DNA of 64,000 nucleotides from Nonomuraea dietziae. Lineage in GTDB: Bacteria; Actinomycetota; Actinomycetes; Streptosporangiales; Streptosporangiaceae. The translations under genes were made by a program, and so were the position numbers. Under the pieces are notes generated by a model. That model did not search any database and was not told the DNA's origin. It saw only the letters and a program-made list of their open reading frames with translations. The stretch's first letter is position 1. Each line of letters opens with the position of its first letter. The DNA lies in contig NZ_JACIBV010000001.1 of the NCBI RefSeq assembly GCF_014195505.1, forward strand, positions 1,054,001-1,118,000. The letters run 5' to 3'. Shown here in pieces: positions 63,868 through 64,000 of this stretch.

Positions 63868-64000
63868 ATGAATGAGCTCGATGTAGAAGTTCTGGTCGTC
63901 GGAGGTGGGCCTGTCGGGCTCTGCGCCGCCATTGAGCTCGCCCGCCACGGAATATCGGTGCTGCTGGTGGAAAGGCGGGCGGACACGTCGATTTTCCCGA
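63868..64000 (+). CDS. FAD-dependent aromatic-hydroxylase-type monooxygenase, N-terminus (cut by right edge)
   Basis: Only 44 residues are visible. They show the N-terminal FAD-binding Rossmann motif VVGGGPVGLCAA followed by the strand and acidic residue in VLLVERR, typical of p-hydroxybenzoate-hydroxylase-like group A flavin monooxygenases common in polyketide tailoring. ATG 63868. Transcription diverges from fabG, so it probably shares a regulatory region with the type II operon. Confidence 0.85.
   Translation, partial: MNELDVEVLVVGGGPVGLCAAIELARHGISVLLVERRADTSIFP

Overview
The window is very GC-rich, with many GTG starts and chains of genes overlapping by 4 bp (ATGA or GTGA). This is typical of a filamentous actinomycete such as Streptomyces, Nonomuraea or Actinomadura; nothing here fixes the genus. 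Almost every gene belongs to specialised metabolism: a hybrid type I PKS/NRPS block on the left and a highly reducing type II PKS-like block on the right. No rRNA, tRNA, CRISPR array, transposase or replication origin was recognised.

Left block (0.4-38.8 kb, minus strand; an acyl-CoA dehydrogenase fragment on plus enters at the left edge). Transcription runs from 38.8 kb leftwards. Five PKS proteins follow in collinear order: PKS-A (KSQ-AT-ACP loading module plus KS-AT-DH-KR-ACP), PKS-B (KS-AT-DH-KR-ACP), PKS-C (KS-AT-DH-KR-ACP), PKS-D (KS-AT-KR-ACP) and PKS-E (two KS-AT-KR-ACP modules). After them come the FkbK-J-I-H homologues that make hydroxymalonyl-ACP, a type II thioesterase and an Sfp-type phosphopantetheinyl transferase. 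No FkbG-type O-methyltransferase and no cis thioesterase is present. From the domains and AT motifs I infer a propionate starter, a methyl-branched triene from modules 1-3 and a hydroxylated section from modules 4-6, where a hydroxymalonyl unit may enter.

Middle block (39.1-46.2 kb, mostly plus strand). It holds a free-standing condensation domain, a free-standing adenylation enzyme, a carrier protein on the opposite strand whose 3' end overlaps the adenylation gene, a second condensation protein with an apparent frameshift before a degenerate carrier domain, an unrecognised 296-aa protein and an IscS/NifS-type cysteine desulfurase. These could amidate or release the chain, and the desulfurase suggests sulfur chemistry.

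Right block (46.2-63.7 kb, minus strand). Nineteen tightly packed genes form one probable operon starting at a FabG-type ketoreductase: ACP, FabZ-type dehydratase, GcvT-like protein, fused KS-CLF, nitroreductase, FAD oxidoreductase, epoxide-hydrolase-like protein, stand-alone malonyltransferase, a degenerate AcpS-like protein, SnoaL/ABM-like protein, alpha/beta hydrolase, an intact AcpS-like protein, a beta-helix protein, a three-gene ABC exporter, RmlA and a LuxR-type regulator. Together the FabG, FabZ, ACP, KS-CLF and AT look like a polyene-forming type II system without an enoylreductase. A divergent FAD monooxygenase is cut by the right edge. Whether the two halves make one compound cannot be decided from sequence alone.
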